This document shows, piece after piece, positions 48,301-59,680 of a stretch of DNA of 64,000 bases. Origin of the DNA: Diphasiastrum complanatum (taxonomy: Eukaryota; Streptophyta; Lycopodiopsida; Lycopodiales; Lycopodiaceae); assembly GCA_029204225.1 (NCBI GenBank), contig CM055097.1, positions 26,505,039 through 26,569,038 on the forward strand, given 5' to 3'. The position numbers were made by a program, and so were the translations under genes. The notes under the pieces are model-generated. The model saw only the letters and a list, made by a program, of their open reading frames with translations. It did no database searches and had not been told where the DNA came from. The stretch's first letter is position 1, and each line of letters starts with the position of its first letter.

Positions 48301-51300
48301 TTGTCATTTGCTCTAGTTTTCAGCAAATGTTAATGCTACAGTTTGGACTATCAATTGTATGGATGATGATCACTTTTGCAATTGGTTCACTGGAGATGTG
48401 AGTGCAATGTACATACAGTTGGAGGCATAAATATTGGGCCCTTCTCGACGCGCATTTGGACCCCATTTTTATCTACAGGGGGGCGGTGGCATTTTTATCT
48501 ACAGTGTCTATATAGCAAGAAGCTCTAGGGGGTTCGGGGGACAGTAGCCCCCCGGGAAACGGGGGGTTCGGGGGGCGGTAGCGCCCCGAGACACGGGGGG
48601 TCCGGGGGGCGGTAGCCCTCCGGTGGGGGGTTTGGAGGGCGTTGCCCCCCAACGGCGGGGTCCGGGGGCTGCCGGTAGACCCCGGCCCTAACGGTAAGGC
48701 CTCTTCATGATTTGGCCTTCCAACTCCCCGAGTGAAAACACACTTTTTGGTGTTTCGCACCCGAAACAGTCGGCAAACTACACAATCATAATCCCCTCGA
48801 TCAGAGCTTTCATCTGATACCCATATTGCCTAAAAAAATTTCAAAAAAAAAAAAACGATTTTCACACGATTCTGGGAAAATCGCGAATCACAAATTGCAA
48901 TCGTGTTCGGGAATCGCTCTGCAACTATGGTTTAAGGTTCCAACACTTAAACTAGCATTAGTTGCTTAAAAACTTGCAAAAAAATCAGAAAAAAATATAG
49001 GATTCTGTTTCAAATGTTTGAAACTTTCTTTCAAACGTTTCCAACGCATATCAAACGTGGACGTTTGATACGTTTGAATCGTTTGAATGCAACCTTGATG
49101 TCAAGTATACCAAAGAACATGCTAATTATCGAAAAGTACTGCCTAACCTTAAATTTTTTTTGAAAAAATACGTATTTTTTTACAAAGTGTTTTGATGATC
49201 TAGTATTTATGATCTTGATAATTGAATCTCTTGATGATGTTTAGCTTGATGATTTTTGTGTGACAAGGACTATTGTAGTCTTTGGACACTACTAGAATAT
49301 TTCCATTCAAAAAAATCATCAAAGGATTCAGGAATAAATGCCTTTTCTATAGCTGTAGAAATTAAAAGAGGAGTTGAATGAATGAGTGGCTACACAGAAA
49401 TGTATGTTCCTTGGCAGCCTATACTCAATCAAGACATAGATATAACTCACAATATTATCTTGTACCCCATATGTGCAAAAACTGGTGCTTGTACCTCATA
49501 TGGCTCATCACTATGATCTTGTGATGCCTTAAACTCACCTAGTTCCATATTGAGAAGTTCTTTTTGTCCCTAACTCATAATAGCAGCAAGTCTCCATCTT
49601 AGTTGCAAATATCTGGCGCTCATCTTTTCCCTGCCTCTGATAAAAAAACCTCTCTCATCCTAAAGGTGTCTCTAACTCTTAGCTGCAAGTGTCTCGTCAA
49701 GTTCTCTCACAAAGATTCTGAACAATTCCTCTTTGTAAAAGTGGATTTAATTCTATTTGCCATCTAAACCCTGATTCTGAACTCTGCCTGAACCATTGGT
49801 CCTCAAGCTACAGTTGGATCTTATGCCTTCTAGACTTAAATTTAGAAGACACGCATGTACCTGGATCTGTGCATTTCAATTATATCAAAGAGCATGCTAA
49901 TTATCGAAAAAGTATGCCTAACCCAAGAGCTATCTAGGAAGGATGCACAGTAGTTCAGTAAAAAACCAACATTCAATGGATTGAATGCCTAATAATAGAA
50001 TTATTCAGTTTGCCATTAAGTGGCATGTTGATGACAACTTCCTTCCCTCTAGTTGAGGTTAGGTGCTCGAATCCAATCAGCTGCACAAATCAAGATATAC
50101 AAGAAAAAATAAAATATAATTTTATCTAGGGAGTTACGACCCAGTCCCAATCCTAATTCTTGAAATTTGGAGGATCTAAGGCCAACACAAATTCTGTATA
50201 CTGGTGTAAGTTGTGGACGAACCTTCATTCTTTCACCTTGCTCATGGTGTGATTGAGGAGTGCTTGAGGTGTCCTTGAGAATTGCTTGGAGGGAGCTAGA
50301 CTCTGGAGAGAGAATTTAGGTGCTATCAACCTTCTCCTGTCCCTTGATCTTCCCAAGGGGGTGAGGTTATGTCGTGTTTTTATTTACTTTTGCTTCTGTT
50401 TTTCTATTGCCAGAGCTATATCTCACTCATTTTTTCATGTGATGATGCTACGTAGAATCATGATTTTGTAGGTTTTCTCCAAGTTGTTTACTTCCTGCAG
50501 TATAGATTCCATCATGATTCTTCAGTTTCGACTCTCGAGTACAGTTGGGTACATATCTATTTTTCTTGTACAGTTGTGATGAAAGAAAAAACTTCCAGTA
50601 AGAATTGGACCTCATTTTTGAAAATCATGAAGTTTCAAGATAGAATCGTTCAGTATTGTCTATATTTTCTATTTGGTGTACCTTGTCGTTTTTGCATGTG
50701 TACTTGCATGCTGTTAATTTGAAACTGTGTCTTGTATAAGGCAGATTTGAGTCCTTAAGTATCAAGATGATTAGTCATGGTTATGGCTTGCTAATGCTAT
50801 TGTATTTTAGTGAGAATACCTTCATGGAGAAAAAGGGGTTGGTTGTGGGGGGAGGGGGGGGTCGATTGAAGAATTGAGTTGGAATATGCTATTTTAACGT
50901 TGCATGAAAATAGGGTGTTTTGAACGTCAACTCTAGCTATCTTGGTGTGCAATGTGGCACTGTTGAGTTACTATTAGAAAGGGGAATTGCTTGAACTGCT
51001 AGCCGATGACCAAATTTTTTAGTGTTGATATGGAAAAGGAAAGGGAGTGAAAGGATCTTTCACAGCATCCATAAGTTTTAATTTAGGGCTCTCTTAAGTA
51101 TCATCAGTGCCCTAAGACAGACATCTGAATCTGCCAAATAGTAGTTCCCAGTGTAAATGTCTGGGTGCTGGCCCTTAGGTATTTGCTATGACTGGCCCAA
51201 AGATGGGACTGCACAGAGCAATTTATCTACAGAATCTTATTCTCGTGAAGTTACTGCCAAATAGTACAAGGGTTCCCTGACATTTTTGACAAGATGGTAC

Positions 51301-54300
51301 TTGTGCTTTTCATTTGGAGATCTTCCAAGTAGGCTGTTGTTGGATCCTTTAGTAGCTTGAAGTTATGTTTCTGTGTTTCTATGGCAATCAATGAACCACC
51401 AATGTGCTCATTTCTTTGCAGCGCACAATCAGCAAGAACTGGAACATACCTGATTCATTTCCAAATCGAGTTGTTATTTCTGCTTACAATTCTCCACAAG
51501 TGGACAAATCTTCTGAAACGTTTACGTGGGGAAGACCAGATCTCGAGGCTCTCCGAAAGTAAGCTTATTCGATCTTGTTTGTACAATTGAAATGCTAAGT
51601 CTTAGGCCTACAACTTTTTGGCTTATCCTGGCTCGGGTAACAGGGAAAACTTTGGAAAAAAAGTATATGTAGATAGTCATGTGGAGGCTATTTCTTCTGG
51701 TGACACAGCCTTGCCAGATATGATAATCTGGACAATGTTTACCATAGATTCCCTGTGCCAGCATTGCTATGATACTGAGATGTCAAAGTCTTCTACTGAG
51801 TGTAGTTCAAAACCTCTGTCACATATATTGCATGTGAAAACTTGTTGTTTCAAGTCTGCATAATTTAGTTTTCAAAATTTTTGGATGTATATGTTATGTC
51901 CACATTCCTTTGGAAACTAGAAGGAAAGAAGATGCAACTTCCTTCAAAGGAATATTTGTAGGCTATAGTGAAAATAGCAAAGGATATAGGATATTTGATC
52001 CTATTTCAAGCAGAGTAAAAGTTAGCAAGGATGTCTTATTTGATGAATCTCAAAGTTACAAGATGTCTCCAAATGCATCTAATCTTTTAGGTGATGAAGA
52101 TCTTGCAAAACCCGAGGAGGAGCTTCTTGAAAATGATCTTTTTGGAAGATCAAAATTAAGAACCAAAGGGGCCGAGAAGATCCACAAGGAGCAAGGCCGA
52201 GCCTTCAAGGCTCACATACTTTGAGAAAGAGAAGCAAAACGTTGACTCTTCCTGTGAAAAAAATTGTGCTAAACACTTTTTTAGATCATTTTCCTCTTCA
52301 CGGGATGCTTTGAATTGTTTTTTAGACACTGCGTTTCAGCTCGACTCAGCTCATGTTTTTTTTTTGCAGATTCTCACTGTTTTGTGATTGTGTTCTAATA
52401 AAATCTAGTTCTGCATAGAGTCGATCTTTTGGGTGGCTATATAACCAACCCTGTGGTGTTTTTCCTTTGAATCATGCAGGTTTTGTTTGGAAAAATTTCT
52501 CTGGAATAAAGACAAAGCTGACGAATTGCTGTTACCAGTATTGAAAGAGTACGACCGTCGTGAGGTTTCCCACATTCTGCAGCTTTTTTTTATTACATCC
52601 ATAAATATAAGATGACAGGATTGATTGATAATGTGTTGTGTGTCCTGTATTTCTTTGTATTTTAGACCTCTTTTTATCCGAGAATTATGATTTCTTGCTG
52701 ACCCTAAAAGAACCCTAAAATAAAAAAACAGCCCCTTTCTCTCTTTATCATGATGCAAGCCTCTTCTTTTCTCTCTTGCCCTTTTATACCTCTCTCTCTT
52801 TCTAGAAACGTCTGTTTCTATGAATTTCTAAAGTCGCATGTTCTCTCTAGAAATTTCTAAATGCACATGTCATTTTCAAGCATTTCAAATGCACTTCAAA
52901 TGCCCTTCAAATAAATTTTAGGGCAAACGTGGACCAATGAGGATAGACAAAACCCTTTTTGTCTATCATTGCCCACATTCTGACAAAAATGACACAAGAA
53001 ATGGTACATTATGGAATCTCTTGTTTTTGGCAATTTATATTTATACCTTATGCTACAAAAATGATCACAGCCTAAACAAAAGAAATGCATAACAAAGAGC
53101 AGCACACTAGTGAATGACAAGATATTTGAAGCTTCTTGAATTGTAGCACACAAACAAAACTAAGGTTATGATCTTTGAACGCTAGCTATCAAATTTTGAG
53201 GTTGTAAGTTAATGGAATGAGTATTCCTGGTTTTTCTAACTTCTTGAAGTAGGTGCCAGCCCGACAAGAGGGATCTTTGTCATCAAAGATTAGGATCAGC
53301 TTTTTCTTTTGTTTAGCGGGCATGCTATAATTCCAATGAATTGGTACAACACTAGCCATTGTTCCCATTCTGCATGGAATTTCTTCATCTGAGATATCAC
53401 ATCCCATTCTTAGGTACTTTCAAGGCCTCACATCATGACTCCCACATCATCCCTTGGGGTACTTGATACATCCTTTTTCCATGACTTCAAGGATAAAGAT
53501 ATTCTTGACTGTTTACTCTCATTTTTCAGATGGAATTGAGCTAGAAAGTCATTTTTCAAAGCTTGAAGTTTATCTTATGTGTATTACATCAACATACCCA
53601 TAAGATTCAGTCGGCAGCCATCCATATGGAACAGTAAGGCTTCCACATGTTGGAGGCAAAAATAGGATAATTTAGACATGTATGTCCTTGCATCAACTTT
53701 CCAACTAAGAAATTGTAATAGTGACTTGTAGTCGACCATGATCGATTTATAGTTAGTTCACGAAGCAATGAGATCTATTTTCTTGCTTACAGCAAACAGG
53801 TACCAAGACTACCGCTACAGGTTCACTGAGATCTCTTATCTTTTTTCAATCTTACTATTGGAGAGATGGTTTCTTGATACAATACTATGGTCCTAACATA
53901 TGATGTGGCATCCTTTCAGCCTACCACACTTGGAGAAGCCTATGTTACTTGCTTTATATAGGAGAAGGAGTAAGTTGATTTGCTGATGCTTGCATCTTCA
54001 TCAACTTACCTACTCAGACCATCATCACAATGTGTCTCTACCTCTTCCTCCTCCGTTCGTGAATGATTATCAGTTGCATAATCTACAGTTTTTTGTTGGC
54101 ATACCTCATCTGAGCCAGTGGATGTTTGATAAATGTGCAAGGCCCCAGATCATCGGGCCAGGGATCGCAAGCAGACTTCTGTTACGGATTTGAGGATCAC
54201 AAGCAGTCACATTATTTATGATCCACAAGATGTGACTGCTTTTGTTAATCATGTAAAAGTGCCATGCTTAGTTAGCCTACGCAACTCAGACTGGACAAGT

Positions 54301-57300
54301 GGGACCTTGACACATCCACCAGAGTTCAGATTGTAGGACAGGAGTTTACTGCTTTGGCAGACACTGGGAGCTCTTGTTATTCTATCAGCAGTAGATTTTT
54401 TTTTATGTGCCTTACATTCCTAAGTAGCACCGCAATTTCGTGTGTGGGAGTGTATCTAACTCCCACAGATTTCACATCACACAGTTGCTATGAGATATTT
54501 GACATCAAATTGTAGCATTGGCATATACTTACAACATTCTTCTCGAGCAATATGATATTATCCTTAGCATTAATTGGTTCATTTTTTTGTGCATTCATGT
54601 TGTGTCACCTAAGACAGTAGGAAGTCCATCTTTTATAATAATTATTCAAAAAATGACTCTCAGCTTCTATCTGGTAGCAAGTCCAAGAGAAGCTTCTCCA
54701 AGGCTTTTGTGATATTTATTATAAGTGTGCGTGAGACGTATCTTGTTTGAGTTTCACCTTTAGGTCCCCAGTTTGGCTTTGATTTGTTGCACCACAATTT
54801 TTCATATATCTACTGAGGTATAATCCTTAACTCCATTATGGGATTTCAACCACCGCATCAATCTGATGTCTGGTATTGCTCTAGTCATGGTTTTGATTGA
54901 ATTCTTTTTCATGTTGATAAGAAAGATGGCACCAGTTTGTTTATAGATAGGTATCCAATTCCTCATATGAAAGACTTATTTGACCAATGTGACGCATTTT
55001 GGACTTATTTGTGGATCTCCCACCTTTGGAATTCATCTTCTCACTGATACATATTGACTCTCATAGTGGAACCTTATCTGCCCACATTACCCTTGTAGAT
55101 TGGGTTTGAAACCATAATAAAACTGTTAAGCCAAGCAGTCAAAGTGTGCTTTTGTTGTTCCTAAAATCGGATTTTGTAGATTGGGTTTGAAACCATAATA
55201 AAGCTGTTAAGCCAAGCAGTCAAAGTGTGCTATTGTTGTTCCTAAAATCGAATTTCTTGCTTTTCTCTATTCGGCATGATACTCTTGTTCTAGTTCTTGA
55301 TAGGTTTGCTTGGCAGGCTCATTTCTTTGATGTTCGAAACACCACCACAAAGCAGTATGCTCATTTCCTCTAGACACCTTTTTACTTACATGGATTGCCC
55401 AAGTCCATGCACACACAGTCACTAGAATTTAGATCTACTTCTGACTTTTGGACAGAATTCAAATAGACAAACCATCTTCTTTTTAAAAAAATGACAAACT
55501 GCTTCATGCACTTCTCGAAAATGAGGCTTAGAACTTCAATCAGCCTGTAATTGTCAAGATGTAGCCATTAAAATTGATCTTAGTTATTTAGTTGATAGAT
55601 CATAGGGACGTAGCATGTCAACAGGGTCCTGATCTTTTTTTTTAGGGCATGTTGGAATATCAATCCACACTCTAGAGAAAACTATCAAACAGGGCGGATA
55701 GCTCAGTGGTAGAGCATCCCATCCGGTATGAGGGAGGTCCTGGGTTCGAATCCTAGTCCATCCATCCATATTATGATTTATGGATTTCTAACAGGGCACA
55801 GGTAGGGAGGGAGAGCCCTCCAAAATTCGTATTTAGAAGATGGTCCAAGCTACACAGTGAAAATTTTGTTGATTATGCTAGTTTGATCAACGCATAAGAG
55901 CCATTTGTAAAGTTACTATGTTTTGATGGATATGCACGTGTATTAAGGTGCAGATTTTGATGAGCTTGATAATTTATCTGAGAATATTGTTTTTATCTAC
56001 CTGTAACATAATCATAGACATGCTTTTTACTTTAAATTTTTGGCAAAGTTTATCATTCTTACTGAGCAAAGAAATTGCAACAAAAACCCAAGTGGATGAT
56101 GGGTTTAGAATATGTAGACCACATTAGTGGACCCCTTTAGTACGAGTTTGGAGTGCATAGCATGAGTGTCTTTTCCTTAATTCCATCTGGTGAAATGGAC
56201 ATCACTAAATCTTGCTACTTGTCTTTTAATTTAGTCTCTTAAAGTTTTTCTTTCTTTTTTTCCACGATGATTCCTACCCATTCATGGTACTTTTAAATGG
56301 TTTTCAAGTATATGCAATAAATTTATTAGATACTCTTAACCCTATTCATGATTTGCAAGCCCAATTGCAAACCTAATTTGTGTTTCAATCCAACCATACC
56401 CTGTTTTATTCGATGACAGACACAACTTCGACTTGAAGCTTTTTACAGTTTCAATCAAAGGTTTGCTAAGATTCGAAGTCGCAGAATTCAGAAGGCAGTT
56501 ACTGGTATTACAGGGCGCAGATCCACTGAACTCATGGATCTTCCTCCTGACGCGATAAGCTCTCCTACTGTCAAGAAGCAAAGGAAAAGGAAATCACGTC
56601 AGTTGATTGGAAAGGACGGCTTTTCTGGGTCCTCAACGCTACAAACTCAAATGATTCCTGAGTCTTCTGAAAAAGATGACCCTGGCCATGACTCTGCTAA
56701 TATAGTCAAATCACCAAGCAAGTCTGTGAATGCTTCTGGAAAGGAGATTGGAATGAACACCAAGGGAAATATTAGTTCCTTATGTGGTTCAAGAGCCAGA
56801 GGCATTCAAAAAACTGCGAAGAAATCTAAGAAGGAAAGGAAGGCTCCTCTTAAAGAAACATCTTCTAGTGACAGTGATAATGCAATTTGGGACAATCTGG
56901 CTGATTACGGGGGAGTTGACCCACAAGGAAAGCAACAGCAATGTCGCAGAGTATGTCCTGTTGTTTTTACTCGTTAAGAACGTTAACTGATTCTCATATT
57001 TTTGGCATTCATTGCTGTGTAACAGTTTAAGTAACAAGAAGAGGTCTGTACATAAATTAAATGACTAAGAAATGAGCATTGACGACAAGTTTTCTGAAGT
57101 TGTGGTAGATTTAATATGCTTTTGTGTCACAATTGATCCAGGTGCCAAACTCCTATGAAATAATTTTACCTGTAGTTAATTTCTTGCTTGTGGGATTTTG
57201 CAGTCCATGAGAGTGCAGTCCAATGCAAAATACACATGCGATGATTCTGAAAATGGCAGTGGGGACGATGATAAAGATGGGGATTTTTCAGTTACTCATC

Positions 57301-57716
57301 ACCTTTCTCCAGGAATAACTTCAAGGACAGCGTTATCAGCTAGTGAGCCTTTCAACTCACAGAGGATAGATAAATGTCAAGGAACAGCTGAAGTTATGAA
57401 AGAGCAACTTTTGGGAAAAGCCCATGAAAATGAAATGATGGAAATGGAAAATGGGGATGAAGACTATAAATATCTTCAGGTTGGTGGTGGTTTTGTCCCA
57501 ACTGAGCAGGAACAAGATAATGAGTTTCACGAGCAGGATTTTGATCTTCCTTTGAAACAAACTAATCCGCAGGCTCATAATGTCACCAGTAGGCTTCAAG
57601 CTTCCTCTCAAGACGATCCAGAGACTTCAGCAGCTAGTTTTGCAGTTAAAGACCCTCCTTTGAACACTGGTGCAAGATTGCGTGCAGCTCCATTTCTCCG
57701 GAGGAAAAAAAAGTGA
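39352..57716 (+). CDS. UVH3: XPG/Rad2-family DNA repair endonuclease (UVH3), 15 exons
   Basis: Structure-specific endonuclease making the 3' incision in nucleotide excision repair. Exons: 39352-39439, 39623-39873, 40151-40380, 40475-40601, 41806-41883, 41973-42026, 43450-43634, 43902-45894, 46492-46686, 46881-46966, 47121-47409, 51422-51558, 52480-52564, 56420-56950, 57204-57716. All introns are GT-AG and the frame stays open for about 1613 codons (the Arabidopsis protein is about 1480). Start chosen because M-G-V-Q-G-L-W is the universal family N-terminus. XPG-N: Asp30 (D-A-S-I-W) and Asp77 (V-F-D-G-G-T-P), the same numbers as in human XPG. XPG-I: Glu1018, Glu1020, Asp1039, Asp1041; H3TH region G-S-D-Y-T-E-G with Asp1090; spacing as in human XPG. 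The long acidic spacer (exon 8) holds an apparent ubiquitin-interacting motif (E-E-A-I-R-R-S-L-E, about 666-682). Basic C-terminus (K-K-Q-R-K-R-K; end R-R-K-K-K) suggests a nuclear signal. Introns 11-13 carry transposon debris. Confidence 0.95.
46285..46398 (+). repeat. 57-bp tandem duplication in UVH3 intron 8
   Basis: Two adjacent 57-bp units (46285-46341, 46342-46398), each gat-tgg-aa... tagagcgata-ttctagaat-tcgaatatg-gaaacataatatc, with about seven mismatches. Intronic, no coding effect. Confidence 0.85.
47732..47749 (+). repeat. Poly-G run of 18 in UVH3 intron 11
   Basis: Eighteen consecutive G residues, 320 bp downstream of exon 11; likely length-polymorphic. Confidence 0.95.
48087..48929. 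mobile_element. Non-autonomous hAT-type DNA transposon (843 bp)
   Basis: Perfect 11-bp terminal inverted repeats CATAGTTGCAG (48087-48097) and CTGCAACTATG (48919-48929) are flanked by a perfect 8-bp direct repeat GTTTAAGG (48079-48086 and 48930-48937). An 8-bp target duplication with termini starting CA is the signature of the hAT superfamily. Subterminal regions hold gaatcgcgattcgcg palindromes on both sides; the centre carries GC-rich tandem repeats. No transposase frame, so it was mobilised in trans. Lies in intron 11 of UVH3. Confidence 0.85.
48527..48680. repeat. GC-rich tandem repeat inside the hAT element
   Basis: About four units of roughly 34 bp with the core ggggttcggggggcggtagc-ccccg, each partly self-complementary (GGGG...CCCC). 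Strong contrast to the AT-rich surroundings. The proline-rich minus-strand frame over it is not a gene. Confidence 0.8.
49095..51421. other. Remainder of UVH3 intron 11, no gene seen
   Basis: Intronic sequence up to the exon 12 acceptor (tttctttgcag). Short frames only; a G-rich run near 50850. No element ends recognised. Confidence 0.5.
51880..52225 (+). pseudogene. Copia integrase C-terminal fragment in UVH3 intron 12
   Basis: Encodes Y-V-H-I-P, then [19 protein letters not shown] and [10 protein letters not shown], the conserved end of the copia integrase core before the linker. Open to 52224. Not followed by RT. Sits between exons 12 and 13 without disturbing their splice sites. Confidence 0.8.
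53480..55560 (+). pseudogene. Ty3/gypsy gag-pol relic in UVH3 intron 13
   Basis: In order on the plus strand: a possible gag remnant (53500-54100), a degenerate zinc knuckle [11 protein letters not shown] near 54136, protease [10 protein letters not shown] near 54340 with its later Y-D-I-I-L-S-I-N-W block near 54550, RT V-D-K-K-D-G-T and [10 protein letters not shown] near 54915-54985, and integrase [10 protein letters not shown]...Y-L-H-G-L-P-K-S near 55300-55410. Stops and frameshifts throughout; no LTRs identified. Confidence 0.7.
55095..55256 (+). repeat. 81-bp tandem duplication within gypsy relic
   Basis: Unit starting gtagattgggtttgaaacc at 55095 is repeated at 55176 with only a few changes. 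Period 81 bp, a multiple of three. Confidence 0.85.
55692..55764 (+). mobile_element. tRNA-derived SINE-like unit or pseudo-tRNA
   Basis: Starts GGGCGGATAGCTCAGTGG, with a perfect Pol III A box (TAGCTCAGTGG) and B box (GGTTCGAATCC). It folds into acceptor stem GGGCGGA/TCCATCC (one C-A mismatch), D arm GCTC/GAGC and T arm CTGGG/CCTAG. The anticodon region is two bases too long and its stem is imperfect, so it is not a functional tRNA. AACAGGGC occurs at its left end and again near 55792, a possible 8-bp target duplication. It lies in intron 13 of UVH3. Confidence 0.65.
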
Positions 57717-58530
57717 AGAAGTGGCTTTACAACATAACAGTAATCATATTTTGGCATGGAGAGCTCATCGTTTCTTTCCCTTGTTCCAAAGCCTTGACAT
57801 AGAATAAGTTTTACCTTTTCTTTCCAATCCACATAGTCAAAGCTTGTTTTTTTGTGGACTGGAAGGTCTGTAACGATTGGAAGAAAATTCTTGTCCTCAA
57901 ATCTTTGAGCCTTACAAGAATTCAAGTCAGTGTAAATTGTCACTTCGTGTTGGTTAGGACGCATCCTAGCTGCTCAAGCTTCTCTGAGAGGTTGTACTGG
58001 AAAAGGGTACCAGGTGTGCCTATCAAGGGTATTGTTCATGTTTATGAGCCTGTTTCTGATTTATTGAATCATAAATTGAGCTTGTTTTGTAGCCTATGTT
58101 CACACGTTATATGATGATTCACATCATAATGCTGTTTGGATGGGAGATAGAAAAGTAACAATTACGATCTATCTCAAGGCTTTCTTCAAGTAGATGTAAA
58201 TCAATCTACTAAGTCAACAGACTGGATATTGTACATGTTTAACGCTTTGTGAACTTCAAATTCTTTATTTTACGAGTAGGATTGTACACACAAAAAACAT
58301 CAGGGTGTTAGGTTTTTGGAGAGTGCTCTATTGTATGTTTACTTATGTTATGAAAATCGATTCACTTGTTAGCAAGATATGGCCATGGTCTCTAGGACCA
58401 ATTTTTATATGGCCGGATAATTAGGTGGTTGAGTTCTAAGTCTTTCAATTTGACTTAGCTTAAAGAATAGCGTACTAGTATTGAAACAAGGGCACCCTTC
58501 TTCAGTAGATTCTTAGTTTCCAGTTTTGTA
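57717..58530 (+). other. UVH3 3' flank
   Basis: 3' UTR and downstream sequence. AATAAG near 57804 is a weak poly(A) signal candidate. No other gene recognised. Confidence 0.4.
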
Positions 58531-58539
58531 TGCCGACCA

Positions 58540-59680
58540 ATGTTTATGTGATGATACATGTTCTTTGAGAATCCCACATGAGCACTTTGTGAGCGAACAC
58601 ACAAAAGCGTGCATCAAAACCCCATACAATTGTCAGGTTATAACTAAGGCCATTTGATTTGGATACTGCAAATTTGACGTAGTTAACTCGTTTTTGCTCT
58701 AGAGTTTCTAAAAGGTTTCTAAAAATTTCCTTTGGATCGGTGAGCAGAATGAACATGTTCGAGAGGTATTTTCATAGATAATTGGAATAATCATAGCTAT
58801 CTCTTTGCAGTTTTACATTGATTTTTTTTTATGGACATGTTGCTATGGTGATATAGGGTTATTAAAATAAATAGCCACGAGAAATCTAAGATATTTCATT
58901 ATATTGCACACTCACATTTGACGATATTCTACTTTATTTAGCACCATACTTTTGGAGATATAGTTTATTGTTAACAATCTTCAAGGGAAGCAAGAAAACG
59001 ATAATTATGTATGCAAAATTATATGCTTAAACTTCAGTAGTTGTTGAAATAGTATTGTGATATCCATGAAAATGTTGGTGTCAATTAGCTTCAGAGTTGT
59101 TTTCAACACGTTTTTGTGTGCATGCACACAAAAGTGTGCATCAAATTCATGCTCACTTGTTGGGGATTTATTAGGGACAGATGTGTCAAAAATAAATTCT
59201 ATAAAATGGTCGTGAAAATAGACTAGTTTATGTATCAAATTTAGAGATTGGGAAAAAAATGGATCTGCAAAAATATGGACAAAAGATAATACCTTAGTGA
59301 GTAAATGCATTTACATTGTGAAATTACGTTTGTGATTGTGTGGTCATTTTTACATGAAATCACATACATTAAATTGTTGTTTTTTTTATTATAGATAATG
59401 TCTAACTTTGTTGATTCAAACATTACATTTCAGTACTTCACATAGGAAACTTTAGATGCCCATACCTACTTCAACACTTGACATAAGAGACTTTATATGT
59501 CCACAACTATTTTTTATGGACATGTCGCTATGGTCGTATAGGAATTTTTAAAGTAGACAATTGTATAAAGTTTGGTGAAAGGCATGGTATTACACATTGA
59601 CATTTGAAAATATTGACGTTTTTGATGAGTATCTCCACATGTTTGACACCATCTTTTGCTTGCAATATGCTCAAAATCAA
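58540..59680. repeat. Diverged direct repeat pair
   Basis: 58560-58960 and 59090-59660 share several blocks in the same order: cacacaaaa-cgtgcatcaaa (58600; 59127), ttatggacatgt-gctatggt (58831; 59515), and cattgacattt/cacatttgac-atatt followed by ttt-gacaccat (58910; 59597). No coding sequence recognised. Probably two copies of an old dispersed element. Confidence 0.55.

Larger units (their letters stand above)
47936..49094. mobile_element. Older inverted-repeat element hosting the hAT insertion
   Basis: The sequence left of the hAT element (47936-48078) and right of it (48938-49094) are roughly inverted copies: ttgctgattcaaacg...gaaacgtgg on the left against the complement of ccacgttt...gattcaaacg...tgcaacc on the right, and caactaattttatgc against gcaactaatgctag. 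Without the insertion this would be a foldback of about 300 bp with AAACG-rich arms, a MITE-like structure. Ends and target duplication are not sharp. Confidence 0.45.

Noticed and set aside
48473..48760. Proline-rich minus-strand frame of 95 codons
   Set aside because: It is a by-product of the GC-rich tandem repeat inside the hAT element.
55584..55769. Minus-strand frame with W-T-R-I-R-T-Q-D-L
   Set aside because: Antisense translation of the tRNA-derived unit; this type of frame is a common annotation artefact.
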